Source: Brumimicrobium sp965656195 | Lineage (GTDB): Bacteria; Bacteroidota; Bacteroidia; Flavobacteriales_D; Crocinitomicaceae | Direction of reading: 5' to 3' | DNA: 21,993 bases | NCBI GenBank assembly: GCA_965656195.1 | Contig: CBFHJL010000050.1 | Coordinates: forward strand, 1 to 21,993 | In this document: positions 19,133-21,993 of the stretch, in pieces | How positions within the stretch are numbered: the first letter of the stretch is position 1 | Layout of the letters: every line of letters begins with the position of its first letter | Notes under the pieces: model-generated | What the model saw: only the letters and a program-made list of their open reading frames with translations | Database searches by the model: none | Told to the model about the DNA's origin: nothing | Program-made: the position numbers and the translations under genes

Positions 19133-21993
19133 ATGTTACGAAAACTCTACTTTGTTTTATTTAGCCTGCTTCTAGCCGTTGGTTATTCCTATGGTCAGGC
19201 AGGTAACGGATCGATTAAAGGTTCGGTTTTAGATGCAGGATCGGGTGAACCTATTCCCTTTGTTAAAGTTGTGCTTTATCAGGGTGGTATCATAAAAGGT
19301 GGTACTGAATCAGATTTTGATGGAAAATTTCAATTCCCATCTATAACTTCAGGTCAGTATGATGTTGAGTTTAGATCTCAAGAATATAAGCCTAAGAGAA
19401 TGGAAAATGTTGCAGTATCTGCAGAGAAGATTACATTCCTAGATAAAGTAGAGCTTTCTAAACCTGAAGATGTCCAGGAGATGGAAGAGGTAGAGATCGT
19501 AGCTTATAAAGTTCCTTTAATAAATAAAGATGGTGGTGCTCAAGGGCAAACTATTACAAGAGAAGATATATCTAAGCTTCCTGTTCGAAGTGCATCTGGA
19601 GTTGCTTCAACGGTTGGAGGTGTAAATCAATCAGAAGGTTCAGGTGGTATCAGCGTAAGAGGTTCTCGTGAGGGAGCATCTTATTACTTTATTGATGGGA
19701 TCAAGGTAAGAGGTTCTTCTAACCTTCCGAAATCAGCACTTGAAGAGGTTCAGGTTATTACAGGTGGAGTTCCTGCTAACTACGGTGATGCTACAGGTGG
19801 AATTATTTCTGTAACAACTAGAGGCCCTTCTGCTAAATACTTTGGTAGTGCTGAGGTAGTTACTTCTGGTTTCTATATTAAAGGTGAAGATTCCTTAGGG
19901 TACGATGGTCAAGTTTATGGTTTAGATAACTACGGTTACAATCTTTTTGAGGGTATGCTTTCAGGTCCATTATTGATGCGCAAGGATTCTGCAGGTAACA
20001 AAACGGAGCCAATCTTAGGTTTTTTGATTTCAGGTACTATCACTGATAGACTTGATCCACGTCCTTTTGCTGGAGGTGCATGGAGAGTTAAAAAAGATGT
20101 TCGTGCTGATTTATTGGAAAACCCATTAAGACCTTCAGCAGGAGGGGAAGGTAACTTTAATAATGCAAGTTTTTTAACTATGGATGATTTTGAACAAACA
20201 CCATGGAGAATGAACGCAAGAAGAACTTCTGTAACCGCAGCCGGTAAATTAGATGTTAATACGGGACCATCTGTCAACTTGACTTTTGGGGGGTCTATGA
20301 ACTATAATTTTGGTAAGGCTTATAGTTATGGGAATTCGTTATTGAACTTTGAAAACTTTGGAACAAATAATGCACTAGACTGGCGTGTATATGGTCGTTT
20401 GACTCAAAGATTCAGAAATACTGACGAAAGCAGTAGTTCAAATGTTAAGAGTTTTTATTACAATTTAATGGTAGACTATTCGAGATCTACGAGAGAAGTA
20501 TTTGATGAAGATCATGAATTTAACATCTTTAACTATGGTCACGTAGGGTATTACGAAACGACACGTCGTCCAACTTATAGCTTTAGTGCTGCAGGAGATA
20601 GTTTAATTCACGATGGTTTTAGAGATGTTGTAGTTGATTACACGCCTTCTAATATTAACCCGTCATTGGCTGCTATTACTAGCCAATATTACAGATTGAA
20701 TGAAGGTAATCCGGATGGAAGATATGAGAACCTCACGCAAATACTTCAAGGTAATGCTCTGAGAAATGGAGATGCTCCAAGTAGTGTATACAGTATATGG
20801 GGTAATTTAGGGACTCCTTTCAACCAATTCTTTAAATCTGAAGCTGAACAATTACGTATAACAGGGTCTGCTTCTATCGTAATTGGAGGTCACAATATAT
20901 CTCTCGGTGTTGAATACGAACAACGTTGGGATAGAGGATGGGGGTCTGGAAACTTAGGTCCAATTGGAATTTGGGAAGTTGCTCGTCAGTATATGAATGC
21001 TCACATAACAGAGCTTGATGTAAATGATGTAGAGTTTGACTATTTTGGTACTTTCCCACGAGTAACATATGACAGGTTAAATACTGGTTATGCTGCTAAT
21101 GCAGGTAATGGAACATATGGAGGTGCTGCAGAAGGTGACGAGCAGTTGTTCTTTGATTATAACTTCAGACAAGCGATTGGACTTGATCCAGCAGGTAATG
21201 ATTTTGTAGATATTGATTCATATGATCCAAATATCTTCTCTTTAGATATGTTCTCACCGGATGAGTTATTTAACCAAGGACAAAACTTCGTTAGTTATTA
21301 CGGATATGATCATACTGGTGAAAGAGTGTCTGGTAATACTGATATTAATGGATATTTCAATGATTTCGACGAAAATGGAAACTATCAGCGCTTTATTGGT
21401 GCTTTCCAACCTACATATGTAGCGGGTTATATCATGGATAAGTTCTCGTTTGATGATATCATTTTTAACGTTGGTCTTCGTGTTGATGTATTTGATGCGA
21501 ATCAGCCTGTTCTTAAAGATGAGCACTTATTCTTTAATGCACGTTCTGCTGCTGAAGCACAAGCTTTGAAGGCTGATGATCCAAATACTTATGACTGGGT
21601 GAATATCCCAGAGAATATTGGTGACGATTACGTAGTTTATGTAAACGATATTAATAATCCTACCGAGATTAATGGATTTAGAAATGATGAAACTTGGTTT
21701 GATGCTCAGGGTATTGAAACTCAAGACCCATCTACATTAACAGGTAGCGCGGGTATCGCTCCATGGTTATTGAACCCTGGACAAGAAACCCCTTCAGCTG
21801 ACGCATTCAAGGATTATGATGTTGCTATTAACGTAATGCCACGTATTGCTTTCTCATTCCCGATTTCAGATGAGGCAAGTTTCTTTGCGAATTATGATAT
21901 CTTGACGAAACGTCCAACATCTGGTCTTCGTTTTGATCCTTTAGATTATCAGTTCGTTCAAAACAGAAGTAACATCATAAACAACGCGAATTT
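19133..21993 (+). CDS. TonB-dependent outer-membrane receptor, large, 3' end missing
   Basis: Partial gene: ATG at 19133, with about 953 codons open to the right edge. The signal peptide (MLRKLYFVLFSLLLAVGYSYGQ, 1-22) is followed by a CarboxypepD-regulatory-like domain (~27-108; IKGSVLDAGSGEPIPFVKV, GTESDFDGKFQFPSI), a possible TonB box (MEEVEIVAY, 117-125) and a plug (~135-230) with ISKLPVRSASGVASTVGGV, GGISVRGSREGASYYFIDGI, EEVQVITGGVPANYGDATGG and IISVTTRGP. The rest is barrel, with long Asp/Asn/Gly-rich loops. The last visible part, RIAFSFPISDEASFFANYDI, is a typical late-barrel strand pair. It is of SusC-like size, but whether a SusD partner follows lies outside the window. The substrate is unknown. 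A run of six G residues lies at 20288-20293. Confidence 0.93.
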   Translation, partial: MLRKLYFVLFSLLLAVGYSYGQAGNGSIKGSVLDAGSGEPIPFVKVVLYQGGIIKGGTESDFDGKFQFPSITSGQYDVEFRSQEYKPKRMENVAVSAEKITFLDKVELSKPEDVQEMEEVEIVAYKVPLINKDGGAQGQTITREDISKLPVRSASGVASTVGGVNQSEGSGGISVRGSREGASYYFIDGIKVRGSSNLPKSALEEVQVITGGVPANYGDATGGIISVTTRGPSAKYFGSAEVVTSGFYIKGEDSLGYDGQVYGLDNYGYNLFEGMLSGPLLMRKDSAGNKTEPILGFLISGTITDRLDPRPFAGGAWRVKKDVRADLLENPLRPSAGGEGNFNNASFLTMDDFEQTPWRMNARRTSVTAAGKLDVNTGPSVNLTFGGSMNYNFGKAYSYGNSLLNFENFGTNNALDWRVYGRLTQRFRNTDESSSSNVKSFYYNLMVDYSRSTREVFDEDHEFNIFNYGHVGYYETTRRPTYSFSAAGDSLIHDGFRDVVVDYTPSNINPSLAAITSQYYRLNEGNPDGRYENLTQILQGNALRNGDAPSSVYSIWGNLGTPFNQFFKSEAEQLRITGSASIVIGGHNISLGVEYEQRWDRGWGSGNLGPIGIWEVARQYMNAHITELDVNDVEFDYFGTFPRVTYDRLNTGYAANAGNGTYGGAAEGDEQLFFDYNFRQAIGLDPAGNDFVDIDSYDPNIFSLDMFSPDELFNQGQNFVSYYGYDHTGERVSGNTDINGYFNDFDENGNYQRFIGAFQPTYVAGYIMDKFSFDDIIFNVGLRVDVFDANQPVLKDEHLFFNARSAAEAQALKADDPNTYDWVNIPENIGDDYVVYVNDINNPTEINGFRNDETWFDAQGIETQDPSTLTGSAGIAPWLLNPGQETPSADAFKDYDVAINVMPRIAFSFPISDEASFFANYDILTKRPTSGLRFDPLDYQFVQNRSNIINNAN

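Noticed and set aside
19936..21724. Several minus-strand ORFs of 64-113 codons in the last 2 kb
   Set aside because: All lie opposite the open frame of the large TonB receptor that starts at 19133 and stays open to the window edge.
1..21993. CRISPR arrays, tRNA or rRNA genes, insertion sequences, phage or plasmid genes
   Set aside because: I saw no regularly spaced direct repeats, tRNA cloverleaf signatures, transposase or integrase motifs, or terminal inverted repeats flanking a gene on either strand.

Overview
The window looks like a chromosomal segment of an AT-rich member of the Bacteroidota, most like the Flavobacteriia and allied marine lineages. Four things point there. Most upstream regions carry the Bacteroidota -7 promoter element TAnnTTTG. 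Shine-Dalgarno sites are largely absent. Two TonB-dependent receptors begin with CarboxypepD-regulatory-like domains. Several families have their Bacteroidota form: an ATP synthase beta subunit with an insertion, a very short epsilon subunit, a Tgt without zinc-site cysteines, an Nfu with an N-terminal Nfu_N domain, and an HYC_CC_PP-like protein. I see no tRNA, rRNA, insertion sequence, CRISPR array or phage gene. It is a densely coded, mostly housekeeping region with no gene-free stretch over 300 bases.

Layout. 1-752 (-): 5' part of a ComM/YifB AAA+ ATPase gene, cut by the window edge. 882-1307 (+): small SRPBCC-like protein. 1330-1893 (-): gmhA. 2005-2442 (+): unknown secreted protein. 2493-4881 (-): rsmG, an ECF sigma factor gene, and a membrane glycosyltransferase gene that overlaps the sigma gene. 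4959-7196 (+): tgt and an LptF/LptG-family permease. 7200-7802 (-): Nfu-type Fe-S scaffold. 7928-11052 (+): a three-gene, cysteine-motif-rich module of HYC_CC_PP-like protein, TonB-dependent receptor and heavy-metal-associated (HMA) lipoprotein. 11194-12999 (+): atpD-atpC, closed by a strong terminator. 13131-17532 (+): uppS, bamA and two ompH/skp-like genes, closed by another strong terminator. 17605-18949 (+): murI and a gamma-carbonic-anhydrase-like gene. 19133-21993 (+): a second, larger TonB-dependent receptor, cut by the window edge.

How the genes fit together. Much of the window serves the cell envelope. uppS makes the lipid carrier for peptidoglycan and murI makes D-glutamate. bamA and the Skp-like chaperones fold outer-membrane proteins, including TonB receptors like the two here. 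The LptF/G permease moves LPS and gmhA feeds heptose synthesis. tgt and rsmG modify RNA, atpDC belongs to the F1 ATPase, and Nfu carries Fe-S clusters.

The least described part is the 7928-11052 module. All three proteins carry an adjacent Cys-Cys pair, and the lipoprotein has a CxxC HMA domain. I read it as a surface system for a thiophilic metal such as copper; this is inference. Other points of note are three -7 elements only 4-5 bases before their start codons, suggesting leaderless mRNAs; G-only runs inside an uncharacterised gene and a TonB receptor gene; and a short hairpin plus a three-codon upstream ORF before the gene at 2005.
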